Origin: Chryseobacterium lathyri
GTDB lineage: Bacteria; Bacteroidota; Bacteroidia; Flavobacteriales; Weeksellaceae
Direction of reading: 5' to 3'
Length of the DNA stretch: 64,000 nt
NCBI RefSeq assembly: GCF_003290185.1
Contig: NZ_QNFY01000005.1
Span: 1 to 64,000, forward strand
Part shown: positions 16,098 through 25,206 of the stretch, one piece after another
How positions within the stretch are numbered: position 1 is the stretch's first letter
Layout: each line of letters begins with the position of its first letter
Position numbers and translations under genes: made by a program
The notes under the pieces: generated by a model
Databases searched by the model: none
What the model was told of the DNA's origin: nothing
The model's input: the letters and a program-made list of their open reading frames with translations, nothing else

Positions 16098-18143
16098 TTA
16101 TTTAAAATCAGAATCTTTAGCCTGGTTCACTTCGTAAGATTTTACATTCATAACCATGTCCATGCCCATTTGATTTATTGAGATCGTATATGGCATTTTC
16201 ACACCATTTACATCCTTGTAATCAGAGAAAGTGGTAGGGATGGTTACTTCCTGTCCCTGCGCTTTCGCAGTTCTGGTTTCTCCTGTTTTCAATCCCGTAG
16301 CTACACTATAGTAATATGTTACATTGTTCCCTTTTACAGCGTAGGAATCTTCACCGCTGATTTTTTCAATTCCAGCTACTTTGTAATCTGAAGATTTTGC
16401 GAAACCCAATTCTTCAAACAGCTCAGTATTTTTCTGTTTTTCAGCAATCTGTTCAGGTTTCATAGGGGCTTTCTGTCCCATTTGCTCAGAATATCCCTGT
16501 TTTCCATCAAAAACCTGCTTCTGAACAACCTGTCCCATAGCAGTAACTGATGTCAGTTCCTTTCCACCCTGAGCTTTTATGATTTTAAAATCAATATTCT
16601 GTCCCTGCATAGACATCGAAGCGTTCATTGTGTAGGAAGAGATCTTTGCGAGATTTGCTTTTCCTCCTATTGCATTGATGTATTTATCAGCAATAGAAGC
16701 GACACTTACACTGGCATCGGCTTTTTGTGCAGTCGGCTTTGCTACCGGATTGGCTTCTTTATCGTAATATTTTACAGGATAACCCAGTTTTTCAAGCCCT
16801 TCAGAAATATCAGAAGCCTTACCGGCTATGAAAATTCTGCTTTGGTTTGGTAAAATAGTAGCTTTTACAGCATTGGAAATATCTGCAGCAGTCACTTTAT
16901 CAATCGACTTTAAATAATTGGTGTAGAAATCAGAAGGCAGATCCTGAACCTTTTGGTTTAAAGCAAATTTTGCAATTGTTTCCGGCTTTTCCAGAGACAT
17001 GATGAAAGATCCTTTCAGCTTAGCCTTGGCATTTTCCAGTTCTTCGGGCTTTACGGTAGAAATAGCATTAAGCTCATTCATAAATTCCTTAACTGCTTTA
17101 TCCGTAACCTCATTTCTTACACTGGCATCAGCAGAGAAATCAGAAGAATATTTACCGGCATTCATACTAGAATAAGCACCATAAGTGAATCCGTTCTTTT
17201 CACGAAGGTTCATGAAAAGTCTCGCTTCACCGCCTCCGCCTAAGATATAATTGGCCATTGTAGCAGCAAAATAATTCGGATCTTTCATTTTAAGATTGTT
17301 CAGGTTATTCACCGAAACCACAGACTGTACAGCCGAAGGAACATCTACTACATTAATCTCTGTTTTAGCAAGATTGGAAGCCGGTTCCAGTGCAGTTGCC
17401 GGTGTGTTGGCCTTTTTCCATCCGCTGAAAGCTTTTTCTACCAGTGATTTTACCTTGTCAAATTTCACATCACCTACAATCACTAAATAAGCATTGTCAG
17501 GAGCGTAATATTTTTTATAAACGTTTTGTACGTCAGCTAACTGGATCTTGTTGATCGTTTCCACAGTTTCAAATTCACCTCTGGCTGTATTTTTACCATA
17601 CATTAATGCATTGGAAACTTTAGAAGCGATAGAAGAAGCATTTTTCTCTTCAGATTTTAATCCTTCTACAGCTCTTTCTTTTGAATTTTGAATTTCTTCC
17701 GCAGAAAATTTAGGATTAATAATTGCATCGGCCATTAAACCCAATACCTCAGGGAAATATTTTGAAAGAGAGTTGGCAAAAGCACCGCTGGAAGAAAAGC
17801 TTAAGTTAGCTCCCAGATAATCTACTTTTTTATTAAAATCCTCTTTGCTCAGATTGGTTGTTCCGTTTTCAAACTGCTCAGCCATGATAGAGCTTACTCC
17901 GGTTACGCTTCCTTCGAGGAAAGGCGGTCTGTCCATAGAAAGAGTAGTGTTTACTCTTGGTAATTTATTGTTTTCCACAACCATTACTGTAAGACCATTG
18001 CTTAGCTGGAAAGTTTTTGGTTTTGCAATGTTGATCGCAGGAGTAGGTCCCGGTTTCGGCATTGCATTAAGGTCAATTTTTTGTGCTGAAACCGTTCCTG
18101 CGAATAAAAACGCTGCAGCTATATATGTTAATTGCTTTTTCAT
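16098..18143 (-). CDS. M16 family peptidase-like protein lacking the zinc motif, with C-terminal extra domain
   Basis: 681 aa exported protein; the signal peptide ends near residue 20 (GTVSAQ). Residues about 40-460 are two M16 repeats (QLSNGLTVMVVENNKLPRV ...), but the HxxEH zinc motif is replaced by MAEQFENG, so it should be inactive. The second repeat keeps the substrate-binding features. Residues about 480-681 form an additional beta-rich domain starting at ADKYINAIGGKANLAKI, resembling the outer-membrane lipoprotein-sorting/LolA-like domains appended to such proteins. It lies 52 nt downstream of the active M16 gene. The inactive/active pairing is known for the family (MPP-like heterodimers). 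Confidence 0.88.
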   Translation of the reverse strand: MKKQLTYIAAAFLFAGTVSAQKIDLNAMPKPGPTPAINIAKPKTFQLSNGLTVMVVENNKLPRVNTTLSMDRPPFLEGSVTGVSSIMAEQFENGTTNLSKEDFNKKVDYLGANLSFSSSGAFANSLSKYFPEVLGLMADAIINPKFSAEEIQNSKERAVEGLKSEEKNASSIASKVSNALMYGKNTARGEFETVETINKIQLADVQNVYKKYYAPDNAYLVIVGDVKFDKVKSLVEKAFSGWKKANTPATALEPASNLAKTEINVVDVPSAVQSVVSVNNLNNLKMKDPNYFAATMANYILGGGGEARLFMNLREKNGFTYGAYSSMNAGKYSSDFSADASVRNEVTDKAVKEFMNELNAISTVKPEELENAKAKLKGSFIMSLEKPETIAKFALNQKVQDLPSDFYTNYLKSIDKVTAADISNAVKATILPNQSRIFIAGKASDISEGLEKLGYPVKYYDKEANPVAKPTAQKADASVSVASIADKYINAIGGKANLAKISSYTMNASMSMQGQNIDFKIIKAQGGKELTSVTAMGQVVQKQVFDGKQGYSEQMGQKAPMKPEQIAEKQKNTELFEELGFAKSSDYKVAGIEKISGEDSYAVKGNNVTYYYSVATGLKTGETRTAKAQGQEVTIPTTFSDYKDVNGVKMPYTISINQMGMDMVMNVKSYEVNQAKDSDFK

Positions 18144-18195
18144 TTGTAAAAATTTAATTTTTAATAATCATATTTCAAACCTGAGTTTTAAATGA

Positions 18196-19509
18196 TTACT
18201 TTTTTTCAGGAACGTAATTAATGATTACTCTTTGATTAGAATTCAGATACTTTTTAGCCGCATTCTGCAGATCCTGTCTCGTGATCGATCTGTAAATGTC
18301 GATTTCCTTATTGATCAGGTTGGTATTACCCATCAGAACATGATTGGTTGCCAATGAAGCTGCAATTCCCTGAATACTTGAGTTGGCATTTACGAACTGG
18401 TTCTCATACTGGTTCTGAAGCTTCTGATAATCTTCCTCGGAGATCAGGCCTGTCTGCAGTTTTTTGATTTCTGCATCAATATCAGACTGTAAAGTCTGCT
18501 TTGTGGTCTGTCCCATCGGGATTGCGAAGAATGCGAAAATACTGTAATCTTCAAGTCCTTGATTGAAGGCCTCTACAGCAAGCGCTTTTTTATCCTGGTC
18601 AACTAATTTTTTGTATAAAACTGAAGACTTACCATTGCTCAGATAAGATGAAAGCATATCAAGAACATAGGCATCTTTTTCTTTATTAGCCGGAGTTCTG
18701 TAAGCAAAAATATAGGCAGGGAGCTGAATGTTCGGATCTGTAGCCGTTACCTCTTTTTCCTGAGTGATAGGAGCGTCTTTCGGAAAATCTTTTGGATAAA
18801 GCGTTCCTTTCTGAATTCCTCCGTAATATTCCTGAATCCATTTTTTAGTCTGCTCAGGCTTGATGTCTCCTGCAACTACCAATGTAGCATTGTTCGGAAC
18901 ATAATATTTTTTATAGAATGCCTGGAACTCTTCCAGTTTTGCAGAGTTAAGATCTTCCATAGAACCAATTGTAGGCCAGTTGTACGGGTGATTCGTAAAT
19001 AAATTCTTCTGAATGGTAGGGAAAAGGTTTCCATAAGGCTGGTTGTCCATTCTTAATCTTTTCTCCTCTTTTACAACCTCTCTCTGAGTATCTACTCCCA
19101 CCTGGTTAATGACAGCGTGACGCATTCTTTCAGCTTCCATCCAAAGACCAAGCTGCTCGTTGTTGGACGGGAAAGTCTCATAATAATACGTTCGGTCATT
19201 CGTCGTGTTCGCATTATTTTGACCTCCGTTTGAAGAAACGATCTTGAACCAGTCCCCTCTTTTGATGTTGGGTGTTCCTTCAAATAAAAGATGTTCAAAG
19301 AAATGGGCAAAACCTGTTCTTCCCTTTACTTCATCCTTCGCACCTACATGGTACATTACCCCAGTAGTGACTACCGGTGCAGAATTGTCCTGATGAAGAA
19401 TTACGTGAAGGCCGTTTGGCAGGTCATACTCTTCAAATTTAATTTGCTGTGCATTCAGTACCATTCCGAAGAAAGATGCTGCTGCCACAGAAAGAAGTCG
19501 CTTTTTCAT
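18196..19509 (-). CDS. M16 family zinc metallopeptidase, active subunit
   Basis: 437 aa exported peptidase; the signal peptide ends at VLNAQ (about residue 21). The inverted zinc motif HFFEH is in GRTGFAHFFEHLLFEGTPN, and the distal Glu ligand lies in QREVVKEEKRLRMDNQPYG. The second half is the usual catalytically empty M16 repeat. With the neighbouring zinc-less homologue it probably forms a two-subunit periplasmic peptidase that degrades oligopeptides. It is the first gene of the pair. Confidence 0.92.
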   Translation of the reverse strand: MKKRLLSVAAASFFGMVLNAQQIKFEEYDLPNGLHVILHQDNSAPVVTTGVMYHVGAKDEVKGRTGFAHFFEHLLFEGTPNIKRGDWFKIVSSNGGQNNANTTNDRTYYYETFPSNNEQLGLWMEAERMRHAVINQVGVDTQREVVKEEKRLRMDNQPYGNLFPTIQKNLFTNHPYNWPTIGSMEDLNSAKLEEFQAFYKKYYVPNNATLVVAGDIKPEQTKKWIQEYYGGIQKGTLYPKDFPKDAPITQEKEVTATDPNIQLPAYIFAYRTPANKEKDAYVLDMLSSYLSNGKSSVLYKKLVDQDKKALAVEAFNQGLEDYSIFAFFAIPMGQTTKQTLQSDIDAEIKKLQTGLISEEDYQKLQNQYENQFVNANSSIQGIAASLATNHVLMGNTNLINKEIDIYRSITRQDLQNAAKKYLNSNQRVIINYVPEKK

Positions 19510-19751
19510 AAAGTAGAAATTGTTTTGGATAGATTAGTAGAGAAAACAGAGTATTTGTTACATAATTACTCCACTTTTTTTAATTTTTTAATTTATTTGT
19601 AAAACTTTATAAATCCACAGTTTTGTCAACAAGAATATAATTTATACGGAACGAAAAATAGTTGGTGTGAAAAACCCTAACAATTAAAACTGTTCTGATG
19701 CCGAAGAAAACCCCGATTCAATTTTTTACTTTCTTTAAATTAAACTCATAA

Positions 19752-19782
19752 TTTGAATTGTCCTTTGAATACATTAATTTTG
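19752..19782 (+). promoter_or_regulatory. TTTG-N19-TAATTTTG promoter of the UvrD/PcrA helicase gene
   Basis: TTTG at 19752-19755 and TAATTTTG at 19775-19782 are separated by 19 nt, the full Bacteroidetes promoter. The box lies inside the longer open frame and fixes the start at 19806. I see nothing else in the preceding AT-rich gap from 19510. Confidence 0.8.
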
Positions 19783-19805
19783 TGTTCCCAAAATTTTTTT
19801 GCAGT

Positions 19806-22136
19806 ATGGATTATCTGAAAGGACTCAATGAATCACAATATGAAGCCGTTACCTCTCTACAGGGGCCTTTGATGGTGCTTGCAGGCGCAGGTTCCGGAAA
19901 GACACGTGTGCTTACCATGCGTATTGCCCACCTGATCCACAACGGAATTGACCCTTTCAACATCCTGGCATTAACCTTTACTAACAAAGCGGCTCGCGAA
20001 ATGAAAGACCGTATTGCAAAAGTAGTTGGAGACAGCAATGCAAGAAGTTTATGGATGGGAACTTTTCACTCTGTTTTTGCAAGAATCCTGAGAATTGAAG
20101 GGCATTACCTCGGATATCCTTCCAATTTTACGATCTATGATCAGCAGGATGCCTTAAATGTTATCAGAAAAGTACTCAAAGACATGAATATCGATGCCGA
20201 TCTTTACAAACCTAAAAAAGTCCAGGCAAGAATTTCAACATACAAAAACAATCTGATTACGGTAAAAGCTTATTTCAACAATCCGGAACTGATGGAAGCT
20301 GATGAAAAAGCCAATATGAAATTCATCGGGAAGATCTACCAGAAGTATGTGGAAGCATGTTTCAAGAACGGGGCGATGGATTTTGATGACTTACTGCTAA
20401 AGACCAATGAATTACTGACCCGTTTTCCGGAAGTGCTGGCCAAATATCAGGACAGGTTCAGGTATATCATGGTAGATGAGTACCAGGATACCAACCATTC
20501 CCAATATCTTATTGTAAAAGCGCTGGCTTCAAAATTTGAAAATATCTGCGTGGTAGGGGATGATGCCCAGTCCATTTATTCTTTCCGTGGCGCAAACATT
20601 TATAACATCTTAAATTTTAAGAAAGATTATCCTGATGCGATAACCGTTTCCCTGGAGCAGAATTACCGTTCAACCCAGAATATTGTGAACGCGGCCAACG
20701 TTGTCATTGCGAAAAACTTACAGCAGTTTAAGAAGAATGTTTTCAGTGATAATGAAGAAGGGGATAAGATCAAAATATACCGTTCCCTTTCCGATGCTGA
20801 TGAAGCGAATTTTGTAGCCGGAAACATCTGGGAACTCAGAAACACCGACCAGAGAAAGTACAGTGATTTTGCAATTTTATACAGGACCAATTCACAGACC
20901 AGAGCATTTGAAGACGCGCTGAGACGTAAAAATATCCCGTACAAGGTTTACGGAGGGCTTTCTTTCTACCAGAGAAAGGAGGTGAAAGATCTTATTGCCT
21001 ATCTGCGTCTTCTGGTTAATGAAAATGACTCGGAGGCACTGATGAGGATCATCAATTATCCTACAAGAGGAATTGGAGAAACCACACAGAATAAGCTGAT
21101 CGTTTTTGCAGATTCTCATAATGTAACTATTTCACAGGTACTGAGTAATCTGCCGATGTATGCTCTGCAGTTGGGCTTAAACAACGGTGTTTTAACCAAA
21201 CTGAATGATTTCTGGTCCATGATCAAAGCCTTCCAGGTATTGCTGAAAACCGATACGGCTTACAGTGTTGCTATGGAAGTTGCCAAGCGAAGCGGACTGA
21301 TTAAATTCTTAAAAGATGATCAGACCCCTGAAGGAATTTCCCGGGTAGAGAACGTACAGGAATTGATGAACTCTATGCAGGGATTCATTGAAGAGCAGAT
21401 GCAGCTGGAGGACGGAGATCCGAGCCTTCCGAATTTCCTTGAAAATATTGCCCTTTCTGCGGATACTCAGGATAAAAATACAGATGAAGATATGGTTTCT
21501 TTAATGACCATTCACCTGTCCAAAGGTCTTGAATTCCCCGTAGTACACCTTGTGGGTCTTGAGGAAAACCTTTTCCCGAGCTTTATGAGCTCAGCAACAA
21601 GGGAAGATCTGGAAGAAGAAAGACGTTTATTTTATGTGGCACTGACAAGAGCTGAAAAACAGGTGTTTTTCTCCTATGCCGTTTCACGTTTTCAATGGGG
21701 AAAAATTACAGATGCAGAGCCTTCAAGATTCTTAAGTGAAATTGATGATGAATATATTGAATTCCTAAATCCGGCTCTGGAAAAGAGATTCATCAACAAT
21801 ACAGGGATAAAATCCAATATTTTTGATGAGCATCCTTCCGAACAAAAAGCATTTAGACGGGTTGAAAAGAAAACCATTGACAAAGGAGACAGCTCAAAAC
21901 CTGCACCGGAAGTCAGAAAACTGAAGCCGGTAAGTACGGCGAAAATTATCAATCCAAGTGGAGCTTCTTCACAGGATATCGAAGTAGGAGACAAGGTAAG
22001 ACACGACCGTTTCGGAATAGGAGAAGTTTCTTTTCTGGATGGTACAGATCCCCAGAATATTAAGGCCAAAGTAATTTTCATACATGAAGGAGAGAAAAAC
22101 CTTATCCTGAAATATGCTAAGCTTACAAAAATATAA
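19806..22136 (+). CDS. UvrD/PcrA-type superfamily 1 DNA helicase
   Basis: 776 aa 3'-5' helicase acting in repair and replication-fork maintenance. The Q motif GLNESQYEAV is followed by Walker A AGAGSGKT (26-33). Further motifs are FTNKAAREM (Ia), VDEYQDTNHSQY (II), GDDAQSIYSFRGA (III), VSLEQNYRST (IV), SLMTIHLSKGLEFPVV (V) and YVALTRAEKQVF (VI). The tail carries the PcrA/UvrD C-terminal domain (VGDKVRHDRFGIGEVSFLDG, a tudor-like fold that contacts RNA polymerase). The start is set by the promoter. UvrD versus PcrA cannot be split by eye. Confidence 0.95.
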   Translation: MDYLKGLNESQYEAVTSLQGPLMVLAGAGSGKTRVLTMRIAHLIHNGIDPFNILALTFTNKAAREMKDRIAKVVGDSNARSLWMGTFHSVFARILRIEGHYLGYPSNFTIYDQQDALNVIRKVLKDMNIDADLYKPKKVQARISTYKNNLITVKAYFNNPELMEADEKANMKFIGKIYQKYVEACFKNGAMDFDDLLLKTNELLTRFPEVLAKYQDRFRYIMVDEYQDTNHSQYLIVKALASKFENICVVGDDAQSIYSFRGANIYNILNFKKDYPDAITVSLEQNYRSTQNIVNAANVVIAKNLQQFKKNVFSDNEEGDKIKIYRSLSDADEANFVAGNIWELRNTDQRKYSDFAILYRTNSQTRAFEDALRRKNIPYKVYGGLSFYQRKEVKDLIAYLRLLVNENDSEALMRIINYPTRGIGETTQNKLIVFADSHNVTISQVLSNLPMYALQLGLNNGVLTKLNDFWSMIKAFQVLLKTDTAYSVAMEVAKRSGLIKFLKDDQTPEGISRVENVQELMNSMQGFIEEQMQLEDGDPSLPNFLENIALSADTQDKNTDEDMVSLMTIHLSKGLEFPVVHLVGLEENLFPSFMSSATREDLEEERRLFYVALTRAEKQVFFSYAVSRFQWGKITDAEPSRFLSEIDDEYIEFLNPALEKRFINNTGIKSNIFDEHPSEQKAFRRVEKKTIDKGDSSKPAPEVRKLKPVSTAKIINPSGASSQDIEVGDKVRHDRFGIGEVSFLDGTDPQNIKAKVIFIHEGEKNLILKYAKLTKI

Positions 22137-22177
22137 CGTTTAATTTTCAGCATAGAAGCTGATGATAATATTTTTAT

Positions 22178-22210
22178 AACGGATTCCATCTTTGGATTCC
22201 GTTTTTTTTA
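22178..22210 (+). terminator. Terminator of the helicase gene
   Basis: Stem AACGGATTCC / GGATTCCGTT (22178-22187 and 22194-22203) with one central mismatch, followed by a long T run. Confidence 0.8.
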
Positions 22211-22216
22211 TTCAAA

Positions 22217-22260
22217 CACAAATGGCAAGAGTGTACTTTGTGATCTTGGTGACATTTGTG
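22217..22260. repeat. Small inverted element with 9-nt period
   Basis: Outer arms CACAAATG (22217-22224) and CATTTGTG (22253-22260). The right half reads TTTGTGATC, TTGGTGACA, TTTGTGAAA in 9-nt steps. Confidence 0.5.
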
Positions 22261-22338
22261 AAAAATTAGTGTTATTCGTATTTAAAGAACAATAGACCAG
22301 AACTATCTTAAATTTTCATAAAATTAAAGTCTATTAAT

Positions 22339-22369
22339 TTTGTAGACTAATGAATTAGTTTTACATTTG
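22339..22369 (+). promoter_or_regulatory. TTTG-N19-TACATTTG promoter of the large TonB receptor gene
   Basis: TTTG at 22339-22342 and TACATTTG at 22362-22369 are exactly 19 nt apart. The leader to the ATG is about 33 nt and contains GTAAGGGT just before the start codon. Confidence 0.8.
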
Positions 22370-22408
22370 CCACTCAAAAAAACATAAACTATAAATTGAT
22401 GTAAGGGT

Positions 22409-25135
22409 ATGAAAAATAAAAAGACTATTTTATCAGCTTCAGTTCTTTTTTTTCTCGGAACTTATGCTTTCGGGCAGGAAAAAGAAAAAGACAGCGTAAA
22501 AACCAATAATGTAGAAGAAGTCGTGGTGCTGGGTTCAAGAGCCGGCGCACGATCCAAAACAGACAGTCCGGTTCCTGTGGACGTCTTCAATATAAAAGAA
22601 TCATCAGTAGTTCTTCCGCAATCCAGTATAGGACAGATTTTGAACGCAATAGCACCCTCTTTCACCTCTACCATTCAAACCAATTCCGATGGAACAGACC
22701 ATTTAGACCCTGCCCAGCTGAGAGGATTAGGCCCGGATCAGGTGTTGGTTTTAGTCAATGGAAAAAGAAGGCATACTTCTGCTTTGGTGAATGTAAACGG
22801 AACACCGGGAAGAGGAACAGTAGGAACAGATTTGAACTCCATTCCTTCATTTGCTTTGAACAGGATTGAGGTGCTGCGTGACGGAGCTTCAGCCCAGTAT
22901 GGATCAGATGCCATTGCAGGAGTCATCAACCTTGAACTGAAAAAGGATATCGGAAAATTAACCGGCCAGGTAAGTTATGGCGGAAATTTAACTCCGACAG
23001 CCAATGATCATACCGGAAACTTTGACGGACAAAATATTCAGGTAGACCTTAATTATGGAAATAAGATCGGGAATAAAGGCGGTTTTTATAATATCACATG
23101 GTCTTCACAGTTCAGAAATCCGACCTTCAGAGCCGGCACGGAAAGCGGGGCAATCTATAATGCATATAATGCTATCGAAAAACGTGCTTTAAATGACGGT
23201 GTGAATCTTTCCTCACTTTTCTCCAATATTAACAATGTTCCCAATCCGCAGCAGCTTATTAATTATATTCATCAGTATGCACAGGGTGTAAGCTATTTTT
23301 CTCCTCAGTTTCAGAATCAGATTCAGACTGCCAATACAATCGGTGCTTTGCAAGGTTTATTAAAAGGAGATGTTACAGATCAGGAGCTGGCTTACAGAGG
23401 ACTGGACAGAAAAGATTTCAATATGCAGGTAGGACAGTCGAAACTGAACAATCATCAGCTTTTTGCCAATATTGAAGTTCCTATCAATGACAACTGGAAA
23501 GTATATACGTTTGGAGGATACAGTTTCAGGCACGGAAGCTCAGGTGGGTTCTACAGAAGGCCTAACCAGAGCAGAACTTTTACAGGGTTGTACTCAGACG
23601 GTTATCTGCCGCAAATCGGAACGGATATCCAGGATTTATCGCTTTCTGCAGGGATCAAAGGGAATTGGGACGGCTGGAATATTGATTTCAGTAATACATT
23701 CGGACAGAATTCATTCACCTATAATATCAGCGACACAGGAAATACATCTTTACGCTTTGCGTCTCCTAATGAGTTTGATGCGGGAGGTTTAAGATTTTCC
23801 CAGAATACCATCAATTTAGATTTTTCTAAAAAGTATGATGTCTGGAATGGAATTAATGTGGCTTTCGGAGCAGAGCACCGGTATGAAAACTTTAAAATAA
23901 CGCAGGGTGACGAAGCTTCATATACCACTTATGATGCGGCAGGAAATATATGGAATAATACCAGCCCGAGAGGTACGGATTTCTTTGGAAATACACTTCC
24001 CGGAGGATCACAGGTTTTCAGCGGGTTTAAACCTGTCAATGCCGTAGACAAGAATAGACAGGCGGTAGCAGCGTATGCAGATGTTGAATTCAATTTTACC
24101 AACTGGTTATTGGTAGATGCAGCAGCGAGATATGAGAACTATTCAGATTTCGGATCTACATTCAATTATAAGCTGGCTTCAAGGATCAGAGTGGCTCCCA
24201 ATTTTAATGTAAGACTGGCAGGTTCTACAGGGTTCAGAGCACCATCCATCCACCAGATTTATTATAATGTAACCTCTACTTTGTTTACAAACAGTCAGCT
24301 TCTGGAGGTAGGAACCTTCAGCAATGATTCAGACATTGCAGGATTGCTGGAAATGCCAAAACTAAAGCAGGAAACTTCCAAATCTGCCAGTGTAGGATTT
24401 ACTTACAGGATTCCTTCCGCAAGCCTTACTTTTACAGCAGACGGTTATTTTACAAGAATCAACAACAGGATCATTCTTACGGATCAGTTCTTAAGAGCAG
24501 ATGTACCTGCTGCTGCACAGGCTGCTTTTGATGCCCAGGGAGTTAATGCGGCTCAGTTCTTCACGAATGCTATAGATACGGAAACAAAAGGAATAGACCT
24601 TGTGATTTCTCATAACGTAAGATTTTCCGGCTTAAAACTCGATAACAGCTTTGCCGCCAATATCAGTGAGACCAGGAAAGTAGGGGATATTCATTCCTCA
24701 GGACTTCTGCAGTCTCCGAATCTTGAGAAAATCTATTTCTCTGAAAAATCCAGAGTATATCTGGAAGAAGCGGTTCCAAGGGTAAAAGCAAGCTTGTCGC
24801 ATACGCTGGCCTGGAAAAAAGGAAGTGTCTATCTTAGAAATACCTATTTCGGAAAAGTGACAGGTGCAGATATTATTGATGTTAATGGTGACGGAGTCGT
24901 AGGGGTCAATGAACACCAGCAGATCGGGCATAAAATTATTACCGACCTTTCATTGGCCTACCAGTTTACAAAGAATGTAGGGCTTACATTGGGAGTAAAC
25001 AATCTTTTTGATATTTATCCCGATAAAAATCTTACAGCATCTACCAACAATGACCAGTTTATCTATTCCCGTTCAACATCCCAGTTTGGCCAGAACGGAA
25101 GGTATGTGTTTACAAGGCTCAACTTCAATTTTTAA
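22409..25135 (+). CDS. TonB-dependent outer membrane receptor
   Basis: 908 aa. A signal peptide ends near residue 22 (GTYAFGQ). A TonB box-like EEVVVLGSRAG precedes the plug domain (about 50-180), which ends in RIEVLRDGASAQYGSDAIAGVINLELKK. The rest is a 22-stranded barrel ending in RYVFTRLNFNF, with the terminal aromatic expected for BAM recognition. An extracellular-loop segment DVNGDGVVGVNE (24878-24913) fits a 12-residue EF-hand-type calcium loop. No SusD partner, TonB or transport gene is adjacent, so the ligand is unknown. It is monocistronic with strong promoter and terminator signals. Confidence 0.92.
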   Translation: MKNKKTILSASVLFFLGTYAFGQEKEKDSVKTNNVEEVVVLGSRAGARSKTDSPVPVDVFNIKESSVVLPQSSIGQILNAIAPSFTSTIQTNSDGTDHLDPAQLRGLGPDQVLVLVNGKRRHTSALVNVNGTPGRGTVGTDLNSIPSFALNRIEVLRDGASAQYGSDAIAGVINLELKKDIGKLTGQVSYGGNLTPTANDHTGNFDGQNIQVDLNYGNKIGNKGGFYNITWSSQFRNPTFRAGTESGAIYNAYNAIEKRALNDGVNLSSLFSNINNVPNPQQLINYIHQYAQGVSYFSPQFQNQIQTANTIGALQGLLKGDVTDQELAYRGLDRKDFNMQVGQSKLNNHQLFANIEVPINDNWKVYTFGGYSFRHGSSGGFYRRPNQSRTFTGLYSDGYLPQIGTDIQDLSLSAGIKGNWDGWNIDFSNTFGQNSFTYNISDTGNTSLRFASPNEFDAGGLRFSQNTINLDFSKKYDVWNGINVAFGAEHRYENFKITQGDEASYTTYDAAGNIWNNTSPRGTDFFGNTLPGGSQVFSGFKPVNAVDKNRQAVAAYADVEFNFTNWLLVDAAARYENYSDFGSTFNYKLASRIRVAPNFNVRLAGSTGFRAPSIHQIYYNVTSTLFTNSQLLEVGTFSNDSDIAGLLEMPKLKQETSKSASVGFTYRIPSASLTFTADGYFTRINNRIILTDQFLRADVPAAAQAAFDAQGVNAAQFFTNAIDTETKGIDLVISHNVRFSGLKLDNSFAANISETRKVGDIHSSGLLQSPNLEKIYFSEKSRVYLEEAVPRVKASLSHTLAWKKGSVYLRNTYFGKVTGADIIDVNGDGVVGVNEHQQIGHKIITDLSLAYQFTKNVGLTLGVNNLFDIYPDKNLTASTNNDQFIYSRSTSQFGQNGRYVFTRLNFNF

Positions 25136-25153
25136 ATAAATAATAATTAGTAA

Positions 25154-25190
25154 AAAACCAGTCCGGGACATCCGGACTGGTTTTGTTTTT
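25154..25190 (+). terminator. Bidirectional terminator between the TonB receptor and CstA genes
   Basis: Perfect 13-bp stem AAAACCAGTCCGG / CCGGACTGGTTTT from 25154 to 25184, flanked by A and T runs. Confidence 0.9.
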
Positions 25191-25206
25191 ATGTTAGTTT
25201 TATTGG

